A DNA stretch of 22,194 nucleotides from Coptodactyla brooksi (GCA_033557675.1 JAWQRM010000480.1:1-22194); one strand, 5' to 3'; shown: positions 8,538-18,389, numbered from the stretch's first letter. Numbers and translations: made by a program. The notes: generated by a model from the sequence alone, not told the origin.

Positions 8538-9103
8538 AAACTAGCAGATGTGACAGATATGACTTTCTTTTGCGCCAACCCTGGTTTAATTATGCTTGCA
8601 ACACGAGAACTATTGATTTTAAGCATATACTATCCTTATAGTATTTTACTAACTATTTTATGCAGATTCCAAAAATATATTTTGTTATATATTTTTTGTT
8701 GTATATTTGGTGGTTGGTCTGTCCGTCCGTCCGTCTGTAAGTCGTTTTTAAACTGCTACATTGGACTGATCAAAACAAAATTTTACATACAAGCCATTTA
8801 TTATATAATCTGGTCACAATAAGGATTTCGAAAAAAATGTACATAAGGTGCTTAACCTACAAATTTTTGATTTATTTATTATATACTTTTGCAATCTACA
8901 TAAAATTGCGAGTAAAAAACTATAAGGATAGTATATGCTTAAAATCAACAGTTCTTGAGTTATTGAGTTAAACATATTACAGTTTTCGAATATGCAGGGT
9001 GTTCGGTTTGTTCTAAAAACTATCCAACTTCAGATTCTTAAGCATAATTAAACCAGGGTTGACGTAAGAGAAAGTCATGTGCGATGTCATATCTGCTAGT
9101 TTT
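8538..9103. mobile_element. foldback element with about 105-bp inverted arms
   Basis: The left arm 8538-8641 (aaactagcagatgtgacaga, ccaaccctggtttaattatg, aagcatatactatccttata) is inverted in the right arm 8919-9103 (tataaggatagtatatgctt, cataattaaaccagggttga, tctgctagttt). The right arm holds an extra block of about 75 bp (near 8965-9040, including gcagggtgttcggtttgttc) that the left arm lacks. The centre includes a short tccg run (8720-8737). No transposase frame is seen. Confidence 0.7.
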
Positions 9104-9410
9104 CAGATGCACAAAGTCGAACGGGCCGAACGTTATAGGCTCTCAATTTTATAATAAATTTCCAGCATGGATAACAAACTTAGAACTAAAATCGTTCAAA
9201 AATGAGATTAAGGATCTATTATTAAGGAATACATATTATAGTAATATACATAAATGTATATGACTATTTAAATGCAGTTGTAACCTAGACCGTTTGCCTT
9301 CTAATACGCTCTATGTTTGCTTATAAGTTATCACTTATCGCTGACTTGTGTAGTGGCTTTTTAGAGTTTTCAACAGCAATAAAGTTATTATTATAGTTAT
9401 TATAATTTAA
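9104..9410 (+). pseudogene. 3' end of a non-LTR retrotransposon (5'-truncated LINE)
   Basis: The frame ending at TGA 9261 reads GPNVIGSQFYNKFPAWI and then a Lys/Leu-rich tail (LELKSFKNEIKDLLL). This is the layout of the C-terminus of many insect LINE ORF2 proteins: a G-x-x-x-[FW]-[YN]-x-[LF]-P block, then a short amphipathic tail of the S-x-x-F-K-x-x-[IL]-K-x-x-L type. An untranslated part follows, with AATAAA at 9381, running into a short TTA-rich tail. All upstream reverse-transcriptase sequence is missing, as in 5'-truncated insertions. The clade cannot be named from so little. Confidence 0.45.
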
Positions 9411-11715
9411 ACAGGGGTTTATGATGTTTTAGAAAATTCCAAAAATTTGCACCTTAAATGTTTGAATGTTATTATTTATCTGAGCTTAGCACAAGTTGTT
9501 CATTCAATCGTGTGTATGGGGTTTGAAAAAGCAGATATATAGCTTTTCTGCCATAAGCATTTTTATTTATAAACGGCTACTTCATTAGACATTGTTATGT
9601 GTACGTTATTTTCGTGACTCCTCTAATCCAATGTTCTAAAGCATGTGATCTGGGCATAGTAGTCGATTTTATTGAATACTTCGTGGTCATAAATACTAAA
9701 CATAGCACAAATTCATGCCCAGTTTAGTATACAGACTGTCACAAAGATACAGTCTGTAATATTTGAAAGCGGACAGCACATAAGAAAATGAAAAAGTGTG
9801 ACAGGGAACTCCTTATCTTTGAGTTCTACGGTCACATAATTTTTTCTACAAGAACGACATTAGTAACGTAGAATGAAAAATTGTCTTGTTCGCCAATTTT
9901 CTCCACACGATAAAATACATCGTACAGTTATACGGTAATAAAAGTACTGCATTCGCTGTGATAAATCTGGAAGGTACAGTATTGCTGACAGCTGAGTTAA
10001 TCGTAATTTCCATACGGTAATATTTCTACCATTCGACGTCCTAGAATTCTATAGTGGATAGCCAACTCCTACCACAGCACTGCGGCCATTTCTGTTAAAA
10101 TATTGAATAATCGGCAGCCAAATGTTCGTGCAATTTGAAAGAAATCAAGGCGTAATGGAGCAGCCAACAATTGCTCGGTAAGGAAGATTCTACCGCATTT
10201 AATCAAGTGGAAATCGATTCTGCAGTAATTTAGTAATCGAACGGTACTCGATGATCACATAAATCACGTAAATCACATGCATATTTTTAATATTGGACCT
10301 TCGTTATATGTCAATGACTGAAAATATAGTTGATTTAATATTTTATATTTTATACATTGAATTGCGATTTGCGGCACAAGTAACACATGTAAACAATCTA
10401 CAAACAACTATAAGTCTCTGTACTATATACCTACAATATAATTTACAGGATTTATTAACAATTTTGATAATATAGGGTAAGATTTCCCGACAGATAAGAT
10501 AGCACATAGTGCATACACGTGCATACATACACGAACATACACGTGTTAGAATACGTTAAGATGTTAACAAATGTTAACATCTTAAAATCCACAGAAGTAC
10601 ATAGGGAGACAAGGCTATCAGCTCTTGCACACGTCTTTCCATTATTCTAATAAAGTTATGCTCACATATATAAAAGCTGTTATTGAGTAAAGAGACAATA
10701 AAAGCTACTACTGTTGTCAGTTACTTCGTTTGAAGTCACTTTTAAATTTTATTTAAAATAATTTGTATACAAATCTGCAGTGACTTGAAAATCTAAAAGT
10801 TTAGTAATTCAATGACAAACTAGACAGTTCAAATTTAATTTATTAAACGATAATACTGAAACCAAAACCGATTAAGTATATAACGAAAAACATAAATAGC
10901 TTTTATTTTTATTAGCGTTGAAATTGTTTTGAAAGTATTCATCTTTTAAGCGAATGTTTCCTATTTGCTGTGCTTTCATTTGGGTGCATGGTTGCATAAT
11001 ATCTTTTCACATATTTTCTCTTATGATCCACCACTACCTATAGATATGTGGTGTAATATCTGGCGAACGCATATCTCGTCTATCCAACGCCTTGAATAGA
11101 CCCAATACCTTTTATTATTTTAGGCATTTATGCCCCCTAAGTATACACGTTTCCGCGTACAATTGTGGCACCAATCTCATATTTTGTTTCCTCCAGCCGA
11201 AAATCATTGCGAGATAAAATCATTCTTCATTGGTATAATACATGCTCAGAATTATCGAAAAATAAAATTGCGTAGTATTCTATTCATAGTATTATAGCGC
11301 GTAGTATTCTGTATAATTGCGGTAACTATCCGCAATTGTCAAGTTCTACAAGTCAATTTCTACGGTTTAAGTGCTAAATCTGGTACAAATGATCTCCTTA
11401 AATGTAATACAGCCGAATATCGAAGATTGCTTATTTCAAAATTTTATTCTTTTCATTATGTACTACAAACTCAAAAAGCACAATACATATATATCATTTA
11501 AAATAAATATATAGTTGATAAAATAAATCGCAAAAGCGAAAATCATTCACCGTAGCCTAAATTATACGTAAAGCTATTAAATATATTACATTAAGAATAT
11601 ACCAACCAGCGGCAGAAGCCATAAAGTTAAATTAAGATACATGGCCACCTTTGATAAACGTTTAAGTGGGATTATACCAAAATCTAATAAAAGAATTAAC
11701 TCTCTTGGAAAAACT
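9411..11715. other. 2.3 kb of unrecognised AT-rich DNA
   Basis: There are no convincing genes. Frames of about 60 codons around 10290-10530 have no features. Two small hairpins stand out: acagactgt/acagtctgt at 9731-9757 and the perfect one at 10556-10585. 10495-10545 has repeated acatacacgtg-like words. Confidence 0.4.
10556..10585. repeat. perfect 13-bp hairpin
   Basis: ttaagatgttaac (10556-10568) and gttaacatcttaa (10573-10585) are exact inverses around aaat. Confidence 0.85.
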
Positions 11716-12660
11716 ACGAATCACCATGAATATTCCTCGAAGATAAATTAGTCGAGCAGAACTTCGTGTGGAGTAATTGAAAGTATGTTTTTCATCATTC
11801 AAGTTGCTGGTGAATAACTCCCAATAAGCTTCGAGAAGATATTGACTTCCAGCTTATTCGCAAAAATGACTAATATTTATCACTTAATACAAACTTAAAG
11901 ATCTTCAGTGCGGAGCAGATTACAGAAAAGATGACTAAAGAGTAGCGGTATGTAATAAACTTGGAAAAAGATTTCGATGCTGTGTCCAGAGAAATAATAT
12001 ACACAGTATGATAATTAAATAACGAGAATTTTATAATAAATTATAAAACACGTGTTAGAAAGGTACAAGTCACCTTTTTCGAGCGCATCCAAGCTCATGC
12101 TAACCGGATATTTCACCAGTAGTAAAGGATGACTCCTTTGTAGCTGATGAGGCAAGAGGGTCACACTAAGTGCTCCATTTTTCATAAAAATTATCTTATT
12201 GCAGCTTACATCTCTTTTTATAATAGTGGATGACAGTGCAAATGTGGCAAACGAATCAGTCAAGGATTCAGGGGGAGGGTAATGGTTGAAATCTGCGAAA
12301 AGTGAAAAAGATTTGGAACAGGACAGTTGGATATAAAATGAAACTTTGGATAGTCGTGAATAATTATGGCTGCTGTCATATTGCACATAAAACAGTTTTT
12401 TTGGAACAAGGGGCAAATAAAATAAAACTGTTCGTTTCAATGCTAACATATGACACTGACTTATGGATCAAAAATTAAATTACACGTAATAGTTACTGAA
12501 GTGAACATTTTGAGAACAGAAGTCATCACAAGATTACACATAATGCAGCGAAAGAAATGTGAGCTACTAATTAAGGCTGAATGAAAAATTATGGTGCAGA
12601 AGACGTGGTAGGATAAAAATCGAGGGGTATAGATAAACAATAAAGGGGTATAGATATGGA
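11716..12660 (+). pseudogene. decayed LINE reverse-transcriptase segment
   Basis: The clearest piece is 11949-12008, where the frame reads VINLEKDFDAVSREI before a TGA. This is the reverse-transcriptase motif [FY]-[IV]-D-[LF]-x-K-A-[FY]-D-x-V-x-R-E of LINEs (first catalytic-domain aspartates; here Asn replaces the first Asp and Asp replaces Ala). Some 60 bases upstream a compatible stretch exists in another frame. Much weaker traces lie downstream, such as LTYDTDLWIKN near 12440-12470, which recalls the L-x-Y-G-x-E-x-W block after the RT domain. Stops and shifts are frequent. The core motif is fairly sure; the outer limits are a guess. The 144-codon minus-strand frame at 12015-12449 is antisense to this and is probably chance. 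Confidence 0.5.
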
Positions 12661-13213
12661 TAAATGGCAAAGTCTATTGGCGCGAAAGTTTGCCGATTAA
12701 TGTTTCATGTTTAAAAAACGTTTTTGATCGCTTTACTGAGGAATACACCGCAACGTACAACTACCCCAATATGTCCACTTATAAAGTACACTTATTAAAG
12801 CCATGTATACATCCTGTGATACATACTATGATATTTGATATATATAGTTATTTATATTGTGATACATGATATTTGAGTTTGGGTAAAAAAAAGGTGAAAA
12901 TGTTAAAGAAAACCCTTTTTTATTGCTGTACTTTATTTGAAGCCAAATATACAGCGCAATGCATTCGCACTCATAGTACTGATCTTAATAAACATTAGAT
13001 ATTTCATGTTTTTAATGTCTTTTACCAATCATATTTTTGTTGCTCGTAAAATGTCGGCAACTACTTTGCATTGAATGTCTACATCACGAAAAGCAGGGGA
13101 GTTTAAGGGTTCTTCGTAAACAAGCCGCGAGGGGATAAAGCAAGTCGCTGAAATGACCGCACTCCATTGCATGACTACCATAAAGTTCTCACGAAGGCAT
13201 TGTACCATTTCAG
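12661..13213. other. spacer before the kainate exons
   Basis: No upstream receptor exon is recognised. 13040-13210 is less AT-rich and is open on the minus strand (see findings). 12820-12870 contains two copies of a gatacat...gatatttga phrase. Confidence 0.4.
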
Positions 13214-13389
13214 GATTAATAAAACTGCGCGAGCTTGTGAGGTCTCCGCACAATAGGGACTTGGAGATCCATATACGGCAGGCCGATCCCGAGACATATC
13301 GACCCATCCTCAAGGAAATCAAAAGCAAGGAAATACACAATATCATTATCGACACGAAGCCCTCCAATATGCAGCACTTTCTTAAGGGG
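13214..13389 (+). CDS. kainate-type ionotropic glutamate receptor, amino-terminal-domain exon 1 of 2 in window
   Basis: This exon encodes part of the extracellular amino-terminal (LIVBP-like) domain of a kainate receptor subunit, a glutamate-gated cation channel of neurons and muscle. The translation runs LIKLRELVRSPHNRDLEIHI and then RQADPETYRPILKEIKSKE, then NIIIDTKPSNMQHFLKG. It matches the insect kainate subunit pattern of L-x-x-L, K/R-I-R-Q-x-x, L-[KR]-E-[IMV], I-[IV]-x-D and the M-x-x-[FI]-[LF] helix. The acceptor is ccatttcag before 13214, splitting a Gly codon (phase 1). The donor is GGG|GTAAGT at 13390, phase 0. Upstream codons in the same frame (from 13153) do not resemble the family, which supports the acceptor. 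There are no stops or frameshifts. Which paralogue of the insect kainate set this is cannot be told. Confidence 0.85.
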
Positions 13390-13554
13390 GTAAGTACCCT
13401 CTATTAAAGTATTTTTGCGTAGGGTTGTGAAATATTACCTCGGGCACTAAAAGCACGTAACGCCTAAGATACTACAACATTAAATTGTCACTGACGTTTA
13501 ATTAAACAAAACCGATCTATTAACATTAAGATACTTCAGCTACGCCTCTTTCAG
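13390..13554 (+). other. 165-bp intron with duplicated 3' splice region
   Basis: The intron begins gtaagt and ends cctctttcag. The exon start atacttcagctac (13555-13567) is already present 24 bases earlier (13531-13543), preceded by attaag, so a second AG lies in register 24 bases upstream. Use of that AG would add eight codons (ILQLRLFQ) without a stop. Confidence 0.75.
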
Positions 13555-13776
13555 ATACTTCAGCTACAAATGAATGACTACAAGTACCACTATTTGTTCA
13601 CCACCTTTGACCTGGAGACGTTCGATTTGGAGGATTTCAGGTACAATTTTGTGAACATGACTGCTTTTCGAGTGATCGATGCCGGAAGCCTTAACGTTCA
13701 AGAAATCTTACGAGACATGGTGAAGTTCCAGAATACCCTAGCAATGCCGCCGGTTCTCAATAACACCTTCATACAG
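13555..13776 (+). CDS. kainate-type ionotropic glutamate receptor, amino-terminal-domain exon 2 of 2 in window
   Basis: This exon continues the same domain in phase 0: ILQLQMNDYKYHYLFTTFDL, ETFDLEDFRYNFVNMTAFRV, then a variable stretch ending PPVLNNTFIQ. The Y-x-Y-[IL]-[FL]-T-[ST]-x-D-L, V-N-M-T-[AG]-F-R and N-x-T elements are hallmarks of kainate and related non-NMDA receptor amino-terminal domains; NMT is also a potential N-glycosylation site. The start is set by cctctttcag|ATACTTCAG, and the donor is CAG|GTTAGT at 13777. The frame is intact from the first exon through this one (57 residues plus 74). No following exon (the segment before the ligand-binding domain) is recognised to the right, so the next intron is long or the gene copy is partial. 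The ligand-binding core and pore lie outside the window. Confidence 0.88.
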
Positions 13777-14760
13777 GTTAGTTCGTCACGTAGCTTTCCA
13801 TATTTCCAAAACCTATATTCGTGAGAACACCGGTTTAATATTAAAAAAATGTGCAAAAGAATTAGAGAATGTCAATATTCTCAGGTGAATGTTGACAAAT
13901 ATCAAATACGTCAATGAAAACCCGAATATTAGATATTTAGCACAGATAAGGAGAGTGAGGGTTAAAACCACATCCCACAAATGTCAACTACTTTCTTCTC
14001 TCTCGCCAAACCCTCTGCTGTGATTAATGTTGCAGACCTCAAAAAGAAAATTTTGTCTTGCTCAAATCGGTGTTACTGTATGAATACAAGTCTCTGATGT
14101 CGACCGTGGACGTACAGATATCGGAAATGTTTTGGCGATTGTTGTTGGACTCGAAAACTCCGACTTTTCTACATTAGTACACCAGAATGGCGCTGAAGCA
14201 TCTTTATACCTGTAGTCGGTTTGTAAATCTTGCTTCTCTCCTCTCGCCGAGGGAAGCAAAATTTACGCCCTAATTCGCAACTAATTCGATAACTGGACGG
14301 CAAGACTATACACGCTGTAGTTACAAAAACAAGTGCTTCACGGCGAAATGTAGTAGTAAAAGTAAGGGACTCTATTGCAACATGTCATAACAGTTTAAAT
14401 TGTTGAAATAAATAAGAGTGAATAACGTTAATTACATAATTTATGTGTAAGTTTATTATTGGTACTATTTTCCTTTCTGATTCAGAATGTACTGCTCATA
14501 AATTCAACAGTTTATTTAAATGTGCTGTTACTTAAGCTTTTCCCTAATTTGACATATTTCATATACATATTAGAAAGTTGTTTTTTGTCTTAACGTAATA
14601 AACATACTTTTATTCAACATTTGCCATCAGTACATACTCAATGCCAACATATACCGGTGTAAGTGTGTAAATATTTCATACACACATCAAGTGATGTATG
14701 AATGGTGACATTCACCGGATCATATAGACATTTGCCACATATCAATCTTTCACAGTAGCA
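13777..14760. other. intron or downstream spacer, nothing recognised
   Basis: 13970-14280 is less AT-rich with several short frames (for example 14062-14259 minus) but no family resemblance, and no receptor exon. The rest is AT-rich. Confidence 0.4.
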
Positions 14761-14806
14761 CATACACACACACACACACACACACAGATATATATATATA
14801 TATAAA
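14761..14806. repeat. compound (CA)n(TA)n microsatellite
   Basis: A CA run (about 14764-14788) is followed by a TA run (about 14789-14806). It lies right at the end of the BEL/Pao relic. Confidence 0.9.
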
Positions 14807-15805
14807 CGTTTGCAAATATCTGAATGGATGTAGTTGGATTGAGATCCAAAATCTAGAAGAAGTCGTACAGCGTATGCTTTGCATGAAGGATCAATGATCT
14901 TCGCTGTGGGCAGTGGACAGCAAAACTGAAACTTGGTTGACGCAAAATGCTGAAATTATACAAACTGGTTCGTGTGACGAAGATGCAGTTTCTGCATCTG
15001 CAGAAGTTGAACCTATTGCGAAAGAATCATCTTCGTGTAGAAATGAATGATGCCTTCTCTTGCAAATGCGACATGAGTACTGTAAAAGACATTTTGCAAT
15101 GAAATGCCCTCTGATGAACCAATTGTTGCATACCTGAAGTTTTCTGACTTCTGAACAACGCAACGAAATAGGAAGTTTCAGAAAAGCTTCATACTTTGAA
15201 ATGAAAGGAATACCTTTGCAGTGCGAACAACCTTGAGGTGCGTAAATAGCACTAGAAATTAGCGACTCTAAATCATGAAATCTTTTGAAAGAAGACAAGC
15301 CGACTCCCTTGTCTTTCTTTTTGGTCTTCCATGTCCGCATCGTTTTAGTATCTAGTTGTCCTGAAATCAAATGAATTAAGACATAATCAAGTATCTTTCT
15401 TTCTGTAGCTAGTAGTGCAGCTAGCTCCAAAGCAAAAGTATGCTTATTGAGTGCATAATTGAGTCCTGTCAACTTTGTAGAAGATTCTTTAGTGATGGGT
15501 TCTAACTCGAACAGTACATGAAGATGATTCTAAAATCGAATCCTTGGATTGTCGAATCCTTGAATTTGAAGAAGACTGTCCCAAGTCATCTAATAATTGA
15601 TTGCGTTAAATTCAAGGTTTTTTATCACAGATAGCGCAAAAGGTTGCAAACTGGCAGGCAATTAGTTGAATTTCTGAATATCAGACAAGGAACTGTTGTC
15701 ATGAATAAGACTTGAAAATGTTTCCTTGTGTTCCATCCAAATGCTGGAATCATCTGAAAACTTTGAAACGTTGATTGTAGGAAACTTTATGGTTGAGGCA
15801 TTTTG
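14807..15805 (-). pseudogene. BEL/Pao retrotransposon gag-protease relic
   Basis: Read on the minus strand from about 15805, one frame shows TINVSKFSDDSSIWMEHKET and FSSLIHDNSSLSDIQKFN, the typical start of BEL/Pao gag (F-x-G-[DE]-x-x-x-W, F-x-[SD]-[LM]-[IV]-H, N-x-x-[LI]-S-x-x-x-K). It continues in the same frame through three stops (15662-15664, 15590-15592, 15530-15532) into a 193-codon open stretch ending at 14891. That stretch contains the nucleocapsid zinc-knuckle region VCNNWFIRGHFIAKC followed by CRICKRRHHSFLHED. The second knuckle cysteine is Trp. Past the final stop, in another frame near 14825-14870, LLLDFGSQSNYI is visible, the retroviral-type aspartic protease active site with D-S-G changed to D-F-G. 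Reverse transcriptase, RNase H, integrase and LTRs are absent. Confidence 0.82.
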
Positions 15806-16055
15806 AGAAAAATGGCAACTATGATTACTGCACAAAAGGTGTAAATGACTTGACTTTCTATCCTGGAGGAAGATCTGAAAGTGAAAGTTTTGCCCTACCT
15901 ATCTCTCTATAATATATATTCACAAACTCAGAATGCGCCGCCAAATACGCATTCTCGTTCTTTCCATATTTAAAATATTTAACAAGGCACATGATTTTGA
16001 TGCTATTCCGTAGATGCTTTACCCATATCTGCAATAAACAATTGTTTTCCTTTTT

Positions 16056-16161
16056 ATTGAAACGAGAAAATAAACTTGTCTCCGAGTAGGTTCGAAACGG
16101 GCGACCTTCTGCTTCCATAACAAGTGCTCTTAACTGCTGATCTATGCGAGAATCTCTCCTT
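16056..16161 (-). repeat. tRNA-derived SINE-like unit, copy 1
   Basis: Read on the minus strand this has a Pol III A-box-like tagatcagcagttaagagc, then gcagaaggtcgcccgtttcg and aacc, matching the B box (G-[GT]-T-T-C-G-A-x-x-C). A tail, gacaagtttattttctcgt, follows. It aligns with 16797-16900. It is not a functional tRNA: the acceptor stem does not close. Confidence 0.55.
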
Positions 16162-16796
16162 CAGAAAAACATGTTTCCCTTCATTCAATTTTACGTGGAA
16201 ATTATACGCAATTTATTAGCGCCAAAGTACTTCAAGCTGTACTGGAACGGGTATGAACTCTATTAAATGACATGACGTAAATCAAAGATATTTCTATCTT
16301 CTACGCAGATATTTTTAACGCATATGCAACGCAAGTTACAGAATGTTATAGTTTTGTATTGGTACCAAGCTTTCCTGCCAATATTACCATCTCTGCACAG
16401 TATTGTCATGTATTCGTCAATTTTTAATTTAACCTATAATGTCATAACAGTCATAAATTCTTCAAATTTCATTATGAATTTGCAATTATAATTAAAAGCA
16501 GTTTAAAAAACTATAGGTTAGTTAGTAACTAAACAAAAAGTTAATGTTAATAGGCTGAGATAGTACGAGTATGAAATATACCGTAAATCAAGAAGCTCGT
16601 TGACAACGTATTAAATTAAGGGACAACGCCAGAAGAGGAAGATACTATATGATCAACTAATATAAAAGCAGAAATACAATCATAAGCTGATGTAACAAAA
16701 TTACAATCAGTCAATTCAACCAACATTTTTTTACTGGACTGAATCAAATTCTAATTGCACTTTATAATGATCTAATTGTAATTTTACACTATTTGT
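16162..16796. other. spacer between SINE-like copies, nothing recognised
   Basis: This is AT-rich with no gene or clear repeat. Confidence 0.4.
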
Positions 16797-16900
16797 TAAA
16801 ACAAGAAAATAAATTTACCTCCGAGCAGAATTTAAACCTGTGATATTCTGCTTTCATGACAGGTGCTCTGCTTTTGAGTTACTCTAAACGAGCAGTCTAC
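16797..16900 (-). repeat. tRNA-derived SINE-like unit, copy 2
   Basis: Minus-strand reading: agcagagcacctgtcatgaa, agcagaatatcacaggttta and aattctgctcggaggtaaat, then ttattttcttgtttt. This is the same order as copy 1, including the shared gagcac-ytgtYatg-aagcagaa core and the closing ttattttctYgtttt. The B box is decayed (ggtttaaattc). Confidence 0.55.
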
Positions 16901-17404
16901 TAACACGGCATGAACCGTTTGAAGTGATAAATAAATGTTGCTCATACTAGTTTGCTATTTTTCCATGACAACAGCAAATTTATACCTCCTATTAAAAAGA
17001 GAAAAGAAATTGTCAATTTATTTTCCTCTTTGGATCCTCCAAAATCCATTTTACTTCTGTTTATTGCCCGAAAACATACCATAATTTTCGATAAATTGTA
17101 CTGTAAAGATGCAAATATGCAACAGTTATGAAAATAAATGAACCTGTTGTACTAAATTGCCGATATTCCATAAGAGGAAGGAGCGTCTTTACACGCACCA
17201 TGCATAATTTTGATTTTGTATTGTTTTCGATATTCATCTTTCTTTTCGCTACTCGACGTTTTCCGTGGTTAATACAGGCAGTTCTTATGGATCTCCAATA
17301 TATTCAATTTTAGTTTCAGTTTACATATTGTCTTTATTCCGTTGGATATCCTGTTTCTTAACATTTTCATATTTTTATTATAGTTTATCGTTGTATTTAA
17401 TTGA
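16901..17404. other. AT-rich spacer, nothing recognised
   Basis: A 61-codon plus-strand frame (17128-17313) has a hydrophobic stretch but no family resemblance. Confidence 0.4.
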
Positions 17405-17610
17405 ACCTTGCGGACTCCGGGGACTGGGTCAGAGAGCTCCATGGCCTCGCACTCCGCAGCCTCGGGCTCTGCAGCCCTGCACTCCGCGACCTCGAACTCC
17501 GCGGCCCCCGTGCTTCGCGGTTCCGTCGCGCCCCCTCGAGCTTTGGGTCAGCCGCCGCATCCTGGGCCCCAGAGAGCTGGGTTCGCCAAGCAATTCAAAT
17601 CTGTAACAGA
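17405..17610. repeat. GC-rich minisatellite island (15-bp unit)
   Basis: 17446-17520 consists of five 15-bp units in register: ctcgcactccgcagc, ctcgggctctgcagc, cctgcactccgcgac, ctcgaactccgcggc, ccccgtgcttcgcgg. The flanks to 17405 and 17610 are also GC-rich and contain repeated cagagagct words. All three plus frames stay open because 15 is a multiple of 3 and stops are rare in GC-rich DNA. The resulting Pro/Arg or Ser/Ala repeats are most likely not coding. Confidence 0.8.
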
Positions 17611-17635
17611 GGAGGGGGGATGAGATTCAAATATT

Positions 17636-17692
17636 TTTTTCCTTGCCACTCTCGGGGATCGAACCCGAACCATCTGTATTGCTAGGGAAGCA
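17636..17692 (-). repeat. tRNA-like 3' half with consensus B box
   Basis: The minus strand reads gcttccctagcaatacagat, ggttcgggttcgatccccga, gagtggcaag, then an A-rich run. ggttcgatccc fits the Pol III B box and T-arm exactly, but no matching 5' half with an A box is present, so I read it as a truncated tRNA pseudogene or SINE head. It differs in sequence from the two units at 16.1 and 16.8 kb. Confidence 0.5.
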
Positions 17693-18380
17693 CACAAATA
17701 CCGTTTTTTCTTTAAAAATCTGCTATGGTTTATGTTCTATAAGAAAATCAGAACTTATTTTTCCAAAATAACCCTCGTATTCATTTATTGCTCATTTAGG
17801 GCTTTAATGTTTCGGGTTGTCTTTTCATCTTCAATACGTAGCTTTTTGTCTGCTTCATAACAAAATGGCATAAACACGTACCTTTGTAGGTAATTAGTTG
17901 AACTATTATTTATTTATCTCTCAAGCTGTTGCACTGCCCGCGAACACTGCTGCATTGTCAGCAGGCATGCCAGGATAATGAAAAAATGCTATATACAGAG
18001 AGGTTAAAAACCTACGTAAAAATGCACTCGATCGCGATTTTAAAAATAATTATGGTACAAACAAGCACTTTTGTAGGTATAATTTGAAATACAACTAGAG
18101 ACCGAACAAATGATTGAGGTTTTAGGCGATAGGGAAAAAGGAGGAGAAATAGAATATCGATTTATTATTATTATTTTTTAATTAAGATACATAATGCAAT
18201 ACTACTGCTGATATAGCGGTGCAGTATTAAATGAAAATGTGAATATAACTTCAATACTTTTAAATTCATATAAGTGGGTAGGGTTTAGCTCTCCCATGTT
18301 TTTAGTACGATTATTATAGGGAACTCCTATTTGGCAATGTGCTCCAACATTAATTTTTTTAATGAAATCATCGTCAATAT
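17693..18380. other. spacer, nothing recognised
   Basis: This is AT-rich with no convincing coding frame. A small imperfect hairpin (aatactactgc...gcagtatt) lies near 18200-18230. Confidence 0.4.
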
Positions 18381-18389
18381 TTTCCCCAA

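Noticed and set aside
12015..12449. 144-codon minus-strand frame
   Set aside because: It has no recognisable family features and lies antisense to a region with LINE reverse-transcriptase traces on the plus strand, so it is probably chance.
13029..13367. 112-codon minus-strand frame taken as a gene
   Set aside because: About half of it is the complement of the well-supported kainate exon; only the remainder is kept as a weak observation.
14761..14806. CRISPR-like or other structured array
   Set aside because: The region is a simple dinucleotide microsatellite. No regular repeat-spacer pattern was seen anywhere in the window.
15858..16118. 86-codon minus-strand frame
   Set aside because: It begins inside the SINE-like unit and has no family resemblance.
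17265..17685. Three overlapping plus-strand frames with Pro/Arg or Ser/Ala repeats
   Set aside because: All frames are open because the minisatellite is GC-rich and its 15-bp unit is a multiple of 3; there is no start context or conserved domain.
16056..17692. Functional tRNA genes
   Set aside because: Pol III-like boxes are present, but no segment closes an acceptor stem or gives a full cloverleaf by eye.
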